Assembly (NCBI GenBank): GCA_044868005.1
Contig: JBIOVX010000188.1
Location: forward strand, 62,001-126,000
Length of the DNA: 64,000 nt
Direction: 5' to 3'
Source: DATARR01 sp044868005
GTDB lineage: Bacteria > Acidobacteriota > Thermoanaerobaculia > Multivoradales > UBA5704
Shown: piece after piece, positions 26,348 through 34,051 of the stretch
How the letters are laid out: the number at the start of each line of letters is the position of its first letter
Numbering within the stretch: position 1 is the stretch's first letter
Made by a program: the position numbers and the translations under genes
Notes under the pieces: model-generated
Seen by the model: only the letters and a program-made list of their open reading frames with translations
The model's database searches: none
Told to the model about the DNA's origin: nothing

Positions 26348-27790
26348 CTAGAACATGCTGAGGACTGTTTTCAGGGGCTGAGCGACGGCGCTCAGCCGCA
26401 GGCAGAACTCCTTGAGGCTTCCGTCGACGTCCCGGAACACCGAGCTTACGGCCCGGAAGTACTCACTTACGAGATCCAGAGCCGCCGCCTCGTTCCCTTG
26501 TCCCAATCCTGCCTCGATTTCGCATTCGATGGCCACGAGGTCATCGTTCACCGCTCCCAACTCCGGCGAAAAGGGCGGCGCGAGCCTTGAGCGCACCAGC
26601 CGGATCCGTACCCACTCGCCGGCGAGCATCCCGGGCAGGGTCCCTCCAACGCACACGGTTCGCAATTTGGAATCGAGGCGCTGCAGGAGCCCGTGCTCGG
26701 AGACCCGTGTGTTCAGCTCGTCCCTCAGCCGGCTCAAGGCGTCGATGCCCTGAACGAACGGCTCGAGCTCGGGATCCTTTCCCGCGGCCGGCGAGGGCAG
26801 CGTGTCTCTCACTCTGCCCATGAGTTCCAGTAGGCGGTCCAGATTCAGCCCCGCCGCGGCTTCGGCAATCCCCACATCCAACTGCGGAGACACGCCGGAA
26901 AGGAGCCCATTGAGCTCGCCGACGACGCGCCCATGGGCAGCTCCGCTCGGCGCTTCCACCGCGGTCTCCAGGGCCGCCGTGGTCGAATCCAGCCGCTCCA
27001 CGAGATCGTCGCGCAGCACGGCGTTCAATTCTTTTCCCTGGATCGCCTCCTGGATGCGGCGTGCCTCTCCGGCGAACCGGATCTTGAACGGCCGCAGCCT
27101 GCCCGTAGGGCCTCCTGCCTGGATCGGGCGAAGGCAATCGACCTCGATGACGTGCAACGAATCGTGGACACGCTTGAATAGCACAAGCTTGCCGACTTGG
27201 GAGTACGTGTTTTCGATGACCTCTTTCGAGCGGCTTACCGCGTCGGCGACCGCTGGCACCTTGGTAATGAGATCCTTGAGCAGACGGATGCCTGTGTTTG
27301 CAGAGACGACGTCATCCAGGGGCCTCAGCGATGTCAGCTTGATGAGATCCTTTATGAGCTCGCCGATGTCGTAGTCCCACCGCGTGTCGGTGACCTCCGC
27401 ATGCTGCCGCTTGCGCAACGCGCGCAGGTTCTCCGGAAGCTCTTCCGCACCGGGGAACGACGCGCCGCCGAGCAGCACCGGCATGACCGGGATGTTGCGG
27501 CGCAAGGCCGTGGAGATCTCGTTCCGGACCCAGTCGTCAGGGGCGTCCAGCCTGCGAGTTTTGTCCGATCGAGTGCAGCCAATCCACTGGGGGCCGATGA
27601 GAGCCAGCAGCGCATCACATCCCTCGAGTGCGGTCGTCAGCACCTGCTCGAAATCGGCCCCGCGCGGAATGCCTCCGTTGATGTCCATAAACACCTGGGA
27701 CGCACCGAAGCTCTTCCGGAGGTCGGCGAACAGGTGCCCCGCCCAGGCCACGGTATCGATACGGCGATAGCTGATGAAAATCCCAGGCAT
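26348..27790 (-). CDS. TIR-domain protein with long helical C-terminus
   Basis: 480 residues. The TIR domain covers about 1-150: MPGIFISYRRIDTVAWAGHL, VFMDINGGIPRGADF, and DDWVRNEISTALRRNIPVMP with a candidate catalytic Glu. The remaining 330 residues are predicted mostly helical without a recognisable domain. It is first in a probable two- or three-gene operon with the STAND ATPase (13 nt apart). TIR domains of this type can hydrolyse NAD+ or make cyclic ADP-ribose signals; which applies here is unknown. Confidence 0.85.
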   Translation of the reverse strand: MPGIFISYRRIDTVAWAGHLFADLRKSFGASQVFMDINGGIPRGADFEQVLTTALEGCDALLALIGPQWIGCTRSDKTRRLDAPDDWVRNEISTALRRNIPVMPVLLGGASFPGAEELPENLRALRKRQHAEVTDTRWDYDIGELIKDLIKLTSLRPLDDVVSANTGIRLLKDLITKVPAVADAVSRSKEVIENTYSQVGKLVLFKRVHDSLHVIEVDCLRPIQAGGPTGRLRPFKIRFAGEARRIQEAIQGKELNAVLRDDLVERLDSTTAALETAVEAPSGAAHGRVVGELNGLLSGVSPQLDVGIAEAAAGLNLDRLLELMGRVRDTLPSPAAGKDPELEPFVQGIDALSRLRDELNTRVSEHGLLQRLDSKLRTVCVGGTLPGMLAGEWVRIRLVRSRLAPPFSPELGAVNDDLVAIECEIEAGLGQGNEAAALDLVSEYFRAVSSVFRDVDGSLKEFCLRLSAVAQPLKTVLSMF

Positions 27791-27952
27791 GCCTGTCCCT
27801 CACCTGTCCTCGGCGAGCGCAGCAAACGCCACGTGCCGCACACCCCTTCGGAATTCGCTGTTGCCGAGGCTAGTTGCGCCATCATAGCTTACGCCGAAGT
27901 GGTAAAGTCGAAGGCTCGAACCACTGATCGGAGCCCTCTTCGAGGTTCCAGG

Positions 27953-29596
27953 ATGCCCGTCATCTTCATCAGCTACCGCCGCGAAGACAGCGCCGGCCAC
28001 GCCGGCCGGCTCTTCGACCGGCTGCGGGAGAAATTCGGCCGGGACAACGTGTTCCTGGATGTGGTCGGCATCGACGCCGGGGTGGACTTCGTGGAGACCC
28101 TCGACAAGGCGGTCGGCTCGTGCGACGTGCTGCTCGCGGTGATCGGCCGCGAGTGGCTGACCTGCTGCGACAAGCAGGGACGGCGGCGGCTCGACGACCC
28201 GAACGACTTCATCCGGGCGGAGATCTCCGCCGCGCTCAAACGCGACGTGCGAGTCGTCCCCGTGCTCGTGGAAGGCGCGGAGATGCCGCCCACCGACGCG
28301 CTCCCCGAGGAGTTGAAGCGCCTCACCCGGCGCCAGGCCGTGGAGATCCGGGACAGCCGCTGGGACGCCGACGTCGAAGCCTTGATCGCGGCCCTGGAAA
28401 AAGAAGGGAGGCGCACCGGAACGGCTCAGCCTCCGCCCATCGTGCCGCTGCCGGTTCGCGTCGAGCCTGCGGGTGCGGAGACGAAGCCGCCCAGCCGGGC
28501 CCTGCTCTGGGGGATCGGCGCCGTCGTCGCCCTGCTGCTCGCCGCCGGGTTGGCCTTGTGGTCGCCGTGGTCTCGCGATGAGCCGAAGCCTCCCCAGACC
28601 GGTTCCACCCAAGGGACCGGGCAGACGCAGAAACCCGAGCCAGAGGCGACAACGGACAGCGGGCAGACGAGCGATTCTCAGCCGGAGAAGACGGTCGGCG
28701 CGCCCAATCTGGTCGGGCTCTCTCTGGAGGAGGCGCGCGAACGGCTGCGGGCGTCGGGCCTCGCGGTCGGCGACCAGGAGGCGAAGCAGACGGCCGATGC
28801 GCCCGCGCGGCGCGTGCTCAGCCAGTGGCCCAAACCCGGCAAGCAGCTCGACCCGGGGACTCCGGTCGATCTTGTTTACGCCGAGCCGCCGCCGGATACC
28901 AGGATCGAGATCCCCAACGTGGTCGGCGTGGATGTGCGGCAGGCCATGGAGACCCTGACCAGCGCAGGTTTCGAGTTCACCCGCCGGTCAGAGCCGAGCG
29001 CAGAGACGCGGAACCAAGTGATACGCCAGGAGCCGGCGGCCGGCAGCCGGGCCGAGAAGGGGACGCGGGTCAACCTGTTCTACGCCGTTCCGATCGCCAC
29101 GGGCATCGAGGTCCCCAACGTGGTTGGCATGGACGTGCGGCAGGCCATGGACACTCTGCGCGGCGCAGGTTTCGAGATCGCCCGCCGGTCGGAACCGAGC
29201 ACGGAGGAACGCAACAAGGTGCTGCGCCAGGAGCCGGCGGCCGGCAGCCAGGCCGAGAAGGGGGCGCGGGTCACCGTGGTCTACGCCTCCGGGACGACCG
29301 TCACCATCCACTACTCCAACGATACGGATCGGAGGACGGCCGAGGGGCTGGCGAGCTATCTGCGCGGCCTCAAGCGTCCAGGGGTCGATTATGAGGTCTC
29401 GCTGTCCGACCTTGGCCTGCCGATGGGCAAGCTCTTCTATGCCTCGAAAGAACAAGCCGACCTTGCCAAGGCGCTCGCGAGCCGGAGCGGTTACTGGCTG
29501 TCGAAGACCTACAACCGCAAGGTAGTCATCGAGGCGGAGTTGGATCACAACATCGGGCGGACCGCGCTGTGGCTCATGATGCCCGGCTCACGGTAG
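27953..29596 (+). CDS. TIR - transmembrane - PASTA(x3) protein with LytR_C-like C-terminus
   Basis: 547 residues from ATG 27953 (GAGG 8 nt upstream); the open frame to the left is ignored because homology starts with MPVIFISYRRED. Cytoplasmic TIR at about 1-150 (NDFIRAEISAALKRD carries the candidate Glu), one TM helix (about 183-203), a Pro/Gln/Thr linker, then three PASTA repeats (about 248-312, 318-378, 384-445; PNVVGxDVRQAM; repeats 2 and 3 nearly identical). A 75-residue domain VTIHYSNDTDRRTAEGLASY follows, shared with the STAND protein at 26334. PASTA domains bind peptidoglycan fragments, so the protein would link an outside cell-wall sensor to an inside TIR domain. Divergent from the TIR/STAND operon, with a 162-nt shared upstream region. 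Confidence 0.88.
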   Translation: MPVIFISYRREDSAGHAGRLFDRLREKFGRDNVFLDVVGIDAGVDFVETLDKAVGSCDVLLAVIGREWLTCCDKQGRRRLDDPNDFIRAEISAALKRDVRVVPVLVEGAEMPPTDALPEELKRLTRRQAVEIRDSRWDADVEALIAALEKEGRRTGTAQPPPIVPLPVRVEPAGAETKPPSRALLWGIGAVVALLLAAGLALWSPWSRDEPKPPQTGSTQGTGQTQKPEPEATTDSGQTSDSQPEKTVGAPNLVGLSLEEARERLRASGLAVGDQEAKQTADAPARRVLSQWPKPGKQLDPGTPVDLVYAEPPPDTRIEIPNVVGVDVRQAMETLTSAGFEFTRRSEPSAETRNQVIRQEPAAGSRAEKGTRVNLFYAVPIATGIEVPNVVGMDVRQAMDTLRGAGFEIARRSEPSTEERNKVLRQEPAAGSQAEKGARVTVVYASGTTVTIHYSNDTDRRTAEGLASYLRGLKRPGVDYEVSLSDLGLPMGKLFYASKEQADLAKALASRSGYWLSKTYNRKVVIEAELDHNIGRTALWLMMPGSR

Positions 29597-30067
29597 CCTC
29601 GGCCACCAGCGTCCGACGTTCGCGCGGTAGGCCTCGTAGTCGTCGCCGAAGGTCCGCCGCAGCGTCGGCTCTTCGTAGAGCATCACGAAGGCGTGCGTGA
29701 TGACGAGGAACAAGACCGTGTAACCGAGGAGCGGCAGGGACTGGTAGAACAGCGCCGCGCCCGCGAGCGCCAGGGCCGCCCCGACGTACATCGGATTGCG
29801 GACGAACCGGTAGGGACCCCGAACCACCAGACGCCGAGGCGGATCAAACGGCGCCGGCGTGCCCTTGCCGACGAGCGCGAAGGTCAGGATGCAGGACACC
29901 GCAATCACGGCCCCCACGCCCGCCATAATCATGCCGAGGATCTGCCACACGCCGATCTCCGGAGCCGGAACGATGCCGGACCGCGACAGCACACGGGCGG
30001 GAAGGAAAACCAGGAAGAAGGCGATGAACAGCGAAGCGTAGGTAATCGTTCGGATGAGGATCCACAT
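29588..30067 (-). CDS. Isoprenylcysteine carboxyl methyltransferase-like membrane protein
   Basis: 159 residues from ATG 30067, which follows GGAGGAGGAG; a start at 30100 is possible. Four to five TM helices, and the family signature LVVRGPYRFVRNPMYVGAAL, which binds S-adenosylmethionine in ICMT/PEMT-type methyltransferases, then EEPTLRRTFGDDYEAYRANV. Bacterial members methylate unknown small molecules or lipids. Its 3' end overlaps the TIR-PASTA gene tail-to-tail by 9 nt. Confidence 0.88.
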   Translation of the reverse strand: MWILIRTITYASLFIAFFLVFLPARVLSRSGIVPAPEIGVWQILGMIMAGVGAVIAVSCILTFALVGKGTPAPFDPPRRLVVRGPYRFVRNPMYVGAALALAGAALFYQSLPLLGYTVLFLVITHAFVMLYEEPTLRRTFGDDYEAYRANVGRWWPRLP

Positions 30068-30199
30068 GTCTGACGTCTCCTCCTCCAGTAAGACTGCCAT
30101 ATACTACGAGTAGTCCTGGAAGCGATCCACTCTTGCCTGGGATGGGCCCTCAATGGGAGTCGTCATCCCGTGGTACCATCACCACCGGAGGAGACGTCA

Positions 30200-30442
30200 T
30201 TGAAGAATCAGAATGTGACCCTTTCCCTCCCCCCGGATCTGGTCCGCAAGGCAGAGCACGTCGCCACGGAGCGGGGACTGTCGCTTTCCACGCTGGTAGG
30301 TTCCTGCCTCGAAGAGGTAGTCAAGCCACAGTTGTCCTACGAGGAGGCCCGAGACCGCGCCATCGCCCGTATGAGACAAGGTGTATCGATGGGCGTCGGC
30401 GAGCGGCCGGGCTGGACGAGAGACGAGCTTCATGAACGCTGA
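30200..30442 (+). CDS. Antitoxin, VapB-like
   Basis: 80 residues starting at TTG 30200, chosen because GGAGGAG lies 6 nt before it. The NVTLSLPPDLVRKAEHVATERG stretch starts like ribbon-helix-helix or related antitoxins. It overlaps the PIN toxin gene by 11 nt. The leader bases GGAGGAGACGTCA also occur, on the other strand, in front of the divergent methyltransferase gene. Confidence 0.75.
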   Translation: MKNQNVTLSLPPDLVRKAEHVATERGLSLSTLVGSCLEEVVKPQLSYEEARDRAIARMRQGVSMGVGERPGWTRDELHER

Positions 30443-30854
30443 GTTCGTCGATTCCAATATCCTCGTCTACGCCCACGATCCGACGACACCCGCAAAGCAT
30501 GAACGAGCTCGATCGCTCGTCGAGCGTCTGTGGCGCCAACGCACGGGCAGGATCAGTATCCAGGTGATGCAGGAATTCTTCTGGATCGCCACCCGGAAAA
30601 TTCCGTCGCCCCTGCCCCGAAAGACAGCTCTGGCAATTCTGGCTGATTTGTCCCTCTGGCCGGTCTACTCTCCTGATGCCAAAGACGTGCTGGGTGCTGG
30701 GGAACTGTCCGGCGAGATCCAGATTTCTTTCTGGGACGCCATGCTCCTCGTAGCTGCAAAAGCCTCCGGCGCAGGACGGTTTTGGTCGGAGGACCTGACC
30801 CATGGCCAGACGGTCAACGGCGTAGAGATCTCCAATCCGTTCTTGGAAAACTGA
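30432..30854 (+). CDS. PIN-domain ribonuclease toxin (VapC-like), second copy
   Basis: 140 residues from ATG 30432 (MNAEFVDSNILVYAHD). PIN acidic residues: Asp7, Glu48 (QVMQEFFWIA), Asp102 (FWDAMLLVAA) and Glu120/Asp121 near the end. It is not close to the vapC at 22870, so it is an independent acquisition. It flanks the right edge of the TIR/STAND island. Confidence 0.85.
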   Translation: MNAEFVDSNILVYAHDPTTPAKHERARSLVERLWRQRTGRISIQVMQEFFWIATRKIPSPLPRKTALAILADLSLWPVYSPDAKDVLGAGELSGEIQISFWDAMLLVAAKASGAGRFWSEDLTHGQTVNGVEISNPFLEN

Positions 30855-30869
30855 CCGAGCTGCGCACGG

Positions 30870-31026
30870 CGAGAGAGACCGTGAAGTGCACGGCCGCCGG
30901 CTTGCCCTGAGCGTCCACGGCCGGCTCGAAGAGCACGTCACACAGCTCGTTGAGGAACGAGTCCTTGTTGGCACGCTCCGCGTCGCCGCTCGCGGACCAG
31001 CGGGTGAAAAACGAGTCGATGAGCAT
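30870..31026 (-). pseudogene. Remnant of an MmeI-like DNA methyltransferase N-terminus
   Basis: From ATG 31026 the frame gives MLIDSFFTRWSASGDAERAN then a KDSFLNELCDVL continuation. This resembles the N-terminal helix of large MmeI/type IIL methyltransferase-nucleases (xFxxRWxxSxxAERANxxxFLxELCDxL). Similarity fades after about 35 codons and the frame ends inside the PIN gene, so this is a decayed fragment marking a lost restriction-modification gene. Confidence 0.5.
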
Positions 31027-31080
31027 CGTCACATCAAGTGTACCTCACCGCCCAAGCGTGCGGCTCGGTATTGACCCCAC

Positions 31081-31380
31081 CGCGGAATCGTCCGCAGCTG
31101 GCGCGGAGTGCTTCGCAGCCCTTGCGGACTACTCCGCGGCGCTTGCGGAGTAGTCCTCAGACCCTGCGGAGCACTTCGCATCGCTTGCCAAGCATTCCGC
31201 AACGCTTGCGGACCGTTCCGCGGCGCCTGCGGAGCGTTCCGCAGCACTTGCCGAGCATTCCGCAACGCGTGCGGAGCGTTCCGCAGAGCTCGCAAAGCAT
31301 TCCGCAACGGTTGCGAAGCACTCCGCAAAGGCTGCGGAACGCTCCGCCGCGGCGGCAAACCGCTCCCATAGAACGACCAG
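31081..31380. repeat. 21-bp tandem array (array 2, 14 units in strict register)
   Basis: TCCGC, or a one-base variant (except TCCCA in the last unit), starts at 31091, 31112, 31133, 31154, 31175, 31196, 31217, 31238, 31259, 31280, 31301, 31322, 31343 and 31364, exactly 21 bp apart. The typical unit is CATTCCGCAACGCTTGCGGAC, holding TCCGC-N6-GCGGA. The palindromic ends are kept while the middle varies. All frames read as heptapeptide repeats (LRNAPQA, AFRNACG), but none has a ribosome site. A terminator follows immediately. Confidence 0.85.
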
Positions 31381-31401
31381 GGGAGCGGAATCCTCTCCCT
31401 T

Positions 31402-31436
31402 AGGGGGGAGAATTCCTCCCCCTACCTTTTTCGGCG
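31402..31436 (+). terminator. Rho-independent terminator directly after array 2
   Basis: GGGGGAG and CTCCCCC arms around AATTC, followed by TACCTTTTT. With no gene between the PIN toxin and this point, its position suggests that array 2 is transcribed left to right and ends here. Confidence 0.65.
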
Positions 31437-31505
31437 TATCGCGTTTGTCCTGAGTACTTTACGAGTCCAGCCGCAGGAAAATCCACCAAAAATCAAAAGA
31501 AAGTG

Positions 31506-31534
31506 TGGACAACGCCGATTGCCCTATCTAACAT
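31506..31534 (+). promoter_or_regulatory. Probable promoter with long leader
   Basis: TGGACA 31506-31511, 17-nt spacer, TAACAT 31529-31534. The leader to the ATG at 31713 would be about 170 nt and holds small inverted repeats (GACGG...CCGTC; GGGCT-cggga-AGCCC around 31658-31674). It matches no riboswitch I recognise. Confidence 0.45.
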
Positions 31535-31712
31535 CTTCCCAGACGCGAAGGTTGCCGCCCGTAGAGGTCTCGATCCGGCGCCTTCAGAAAGGAGAAGAAG
31601 GTCCGTACCGGAGAAGGTTTAAAGACGGAAGGTTCGTTGCCGTCCGTGCAGGAGATGGGCTCGGGATAGCCCGGTAAAAAACGCTGTTCAACCTCAAAGA
31701 AGGAGAAAGAAC

Positions 31713-32117
31713 ATGGCTGGAGGCTCGTATGAGAAGATCGTTTCAGATTGTGAGTTGGTCAAGGACGCGCTCGAATCGCTGCTCGGAGAGATGCCTCATC
31801 TCAACGCCGAGAACACCGAGCTCGAGGCGTTCCTCAGCGAGATCAAATCGCTGCGCACGCGACAGAAGGATCTGACCAGTCAGCTCCGGGAAGTCGTGAG
31901 GCTGCGGCGGGAGGCGGAGACGCGGGGCGAGGATCTACGCAGCCGCGTGGCCGCTCAGCTCCGCGGCAAGCTCGGTTTCAAGAACGAGCAGCTCCTGAAG
32001 TTCGGCATTCCGCCGCGCCGCAAGCCGGCACGCCGTAAGTCGGAAGAGACGTCCACCGAAAAACCGCCCGAAACGTCGAAGGCGGCACAGACGCCTGAAG
32101 CGGAGAAGGCGGAGTAA
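31713..32117 (+). CDS. Small helical/coiled-coil protein with basic Lys/Pro tail
   Basis: 134 residues, ATG 31713 after AAGGAGAAAG. MAGGSYEKIVSDCELVKDAL then helical heptad-like sequence rich in Leu, Glu and Arg (KSLRTRQKDLTSQLREVVRL). Residues about 84-96 read KLGFKNEQLLKFG, and the tail is unstructured (RRKPARRKSEETSTEKPPET...). I believe similar MAGGSYE... proteins recur in Acidobacteriota. Function unknown; phasin-like or nucleoid-associated are possibilities. Single gene with promoter and strong terminator, so probably well expressed. Confidence 0.75.
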   Translation: MAGGSYEKIVSDCELVKDALESLLGEMPHLNAENTELEAFLSEIKSLRTRQKDLTSQLREVVRLRREAETRGEDLRSRVAAQLRGKLGFKNEQLLKFGIPPRRKPARRKSEETSTEKPPETSKAAQTPEAEKAE

Positions 32118-32152
32118 CACCGTAGGTCAACCAGACCAATGGGCTATCCTTG

Positions 32153-32179
32153 GGGGGCGGCGCGCGTCGCCCCCTTTTT
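32153..32179 (+). terminator. Rho-independent terminator
   Basis: GGGGGCG (32153-32159) pairs with CGCCCCC (32168-32174), followed by TTTTT. It ends the 31713 transcription unit. Confidence 0.8.
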
Positions 32180-32226
32180 CCTGACATCACATCGAGGACA
32201 CGGAGGCGCGGTATCCTAGAATCGCC

Positions 32227-33912
32227 ATGCAACGGGCTCCGCTCCTGCTCGCCCTCTGCGCTCTCCTCCTCGCCGGCTGCGATATGCCCTCCTCCACCTC
32301 CAAGCCCGTGACGCTCGCCGTGGTCAACGCCCATGTGTGGACGGGCGACTCGCGCCAGCCGTGGGCCGAGGCCGTGGCCGTCTCCGGCGAGGAGATCGCG
32401 GCGGTCGGCCTGGGCTCGGAGATCCGCAAGCGGCTGGACTCGGGCACGCGCGTGATCGACGCGCACGGGCAGATGGTGGTGCCCGGGTTCATCGACTCTC
32501 ACATCCACTTCATCGACGGCGGCTTCCGGCTGGCCTCGGTGCAGCTCCGCGACGCCAAGACGCCGGAGGAATTCGTCGCCCGCATCAAGGAGTTCGCCAA
32601 GGGCGTGCCCGCCGGCGGCTGGATCACCGGCGGCGATTGGGACCATGAGAACTGGGGCGGCCAGCTCCCCCACCGCGAGTGGATCGACGCGGTGACGCCA
32701 GACCTGCCGGTGTGGGTAAACCGGCTGGACGGCCACATGGCGCTCGCCAACTCCGCCGCCCTGCGCGCCGCGGGCGTCACGGCGGCGACGCCCGATCCTG
32801 AAGGCGGCACCATCGTGCGCGACGCCGGCGGCGAGCCCGCGGGCGTGCTCAAGGACAACGCTCTCGATCTCGTGGAAAGGGTCGTGCCGGCGCCCACCCC
32901 GGCGATGCTGGACCGCGCCCTCGCCGCCGCCATGCGCTACGTGGCCGAGCGCGGCGTGACCTCCGTGCACAACATGGGCTCGTGGGCCGATCTCGAGACG
33001 TTCGAGCGCGCCCACCGCGCCGGCCGGCTGCGCACGCGCATCTATGCCGCGGTGCCGCTCGCCACCTGGGAGCGGCTGCGCGACGCCGTGGCCTCGCGCG
33101 GCCGCGGCGACGACTGGCTCCACATCGGCGCGCTCAAGGGCTTCGTCGACGGCTCGCTGGGCTCGCACACCGCGGCTTTCTACGCGCCGTTCAGCGACGC
33201 GCCGAGCGACAAGGGCCTCCTCGTCAACACGCCGGAGGACCTCTACGCGTGGACCTCGGGCGCGGACAAGGCCGGTTTGCACGTCCTCGTGCACGCCATC
33301 GGCGACCGCGCCATCGGTCTGCAGCTCGGCATCTACGAGCGCGTCGCCAAAGAGAACGGTGCGCGGGACCGCCGCTTCCGCATCGAGCACGCGCAGCACA
33401 TCGCGCCCGCGGACCTTCCGCGCTTTGCCGCGCTCGGCGTGATCCCGAGCATGCAGCCCTACCACGCCATCGACGACGGCCGCTGGGCGGAAAAAGTGAT
33501 CGGTCCGGAGCGCATCGAGACCACCTACGCCTTCCGCTCCCTGCGCGATTCCGGCGCCCGGCTCGCCTTCGGCAGCGACTGGTTCGTGGCGCCGCCCGCG
33601 CCGCTCGCAGGGATCTACGCCGCCGTCACCCGCCGCACGCTCGACGATCGAAATCCGCACGGCTGGGTGCCCGAGCAGAAGATCGCCGTGGAGGACGCCC
33701 TGCGCGCCTACACCGGCGGCGCCGCCTACGCGGAATTCGCCGAGAAGCGCAAGGGAACCCTGGAGCGCGGCAAGCTCGCCGACTTCGTGATCCTCGACCG
33801 CGACCTGACGCGGATCCCGCCGGAGACGATCCGCGACGCCAAGGTGAGGATGACGGTGGTGGGCGGCAAGGTCGTCTATGAGGCGTCCCCGGATCAGGGA
33901 AATTCCATGTAG
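32227..33912 (+). CDS. Amidohydrolase family 3 (YtcJ-like) lipoprotein
   Basis: 561 residues. The lipoprotein signal is MQRAPLLLALCALLLAGC with lipid-modifiable Cys18. Metal-dependent amidohydrolase features: VVPGFIDSHIHF (first two His ligands), GLHVLVHAIGDRAI, FRIEHAQHI, and FGSDWFVAPP with the conserved Asp, plus the C-terminal composite domain GKLADFVILDRDLTRIP. Members hydrolyse amides or esters of varied small molecules; the substrate cannot be predicted. Membrane attachment on the periplasmic face is expected. Monocistronic. Confidence 0.92.
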   Translation: MQRAPLLLALCALLLAGCDMPSSTSKPVTLAVVNAHVWTGDSRQPWAEAVAVSGEEIAAVGLGSEIRKRLDSGTRVIDAHGQMVVPGFIDSHIHFIDGGFRLASVQLRDAKTPEEFVARIKEFAKGVPAGGWITGGDWDHENWGGQLPHREWIDAVTPDLPVWVNRLDGHMALANSAALRAAGVTAATPDPEGGTIVRDAGGEPAGVLKDNALDLVERVVPAPTPAMLDRALAAAMRYVAERGVTSVHNMGSWADLETFERAHRAGRLRTRIYAAVPLATWERLRDAVASRGRGDDWLHIGALKGFVDGSLGSHTAAFYAPFSDAPSDKGLLVNTPEDLYAWTSGADKAGLHVLVHAIGDRAIGLQLGIYERVAKENGARDRRFRIEHAQHIAPADLPRFAALGVIPSMQPYHAIDDGRWAEKVIGPERIETTYAFRSLRDSGARLAFGSDWFVAPPAPLAGIYAAVTRRTLDDRNPHGWVPEQKIAVEDALRAYTGGAAYAEFAEKRKGTLERGKLADFVILDRDLTRIPPETIRDAKVRMTVVGGKVVYEASPDQGNSM

Positions 33913-34051
33913 TGGCACTCCTACAGAAGAGCTTGTTCACTGTAGACTATGCATAGATCTCTCGTTGACCCTGGGCTGCGGTCTACATTGCGCGTCGACG
34001 GGAGTTGAGGACCGAGGGGTTTCTCGACAGCCGGAGCCTCGGAAGGAGACG

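Noticed and set aside
27197..27952. N-terminal extension of the TIR-PASTA protein
   Set aside because: The frame is open but antisense to the other TIR gene; the TIR domain begins exactly at ATG 27953 with a ribosome site.
31029..31403. Heptapeptide-repeat proteins (LRNAPQA, AFRNACG) over array 2
   Set aside because: Open on both strands and in several frames, none with an initiation signal; conservation follows the DNA palindrome, not a protein.
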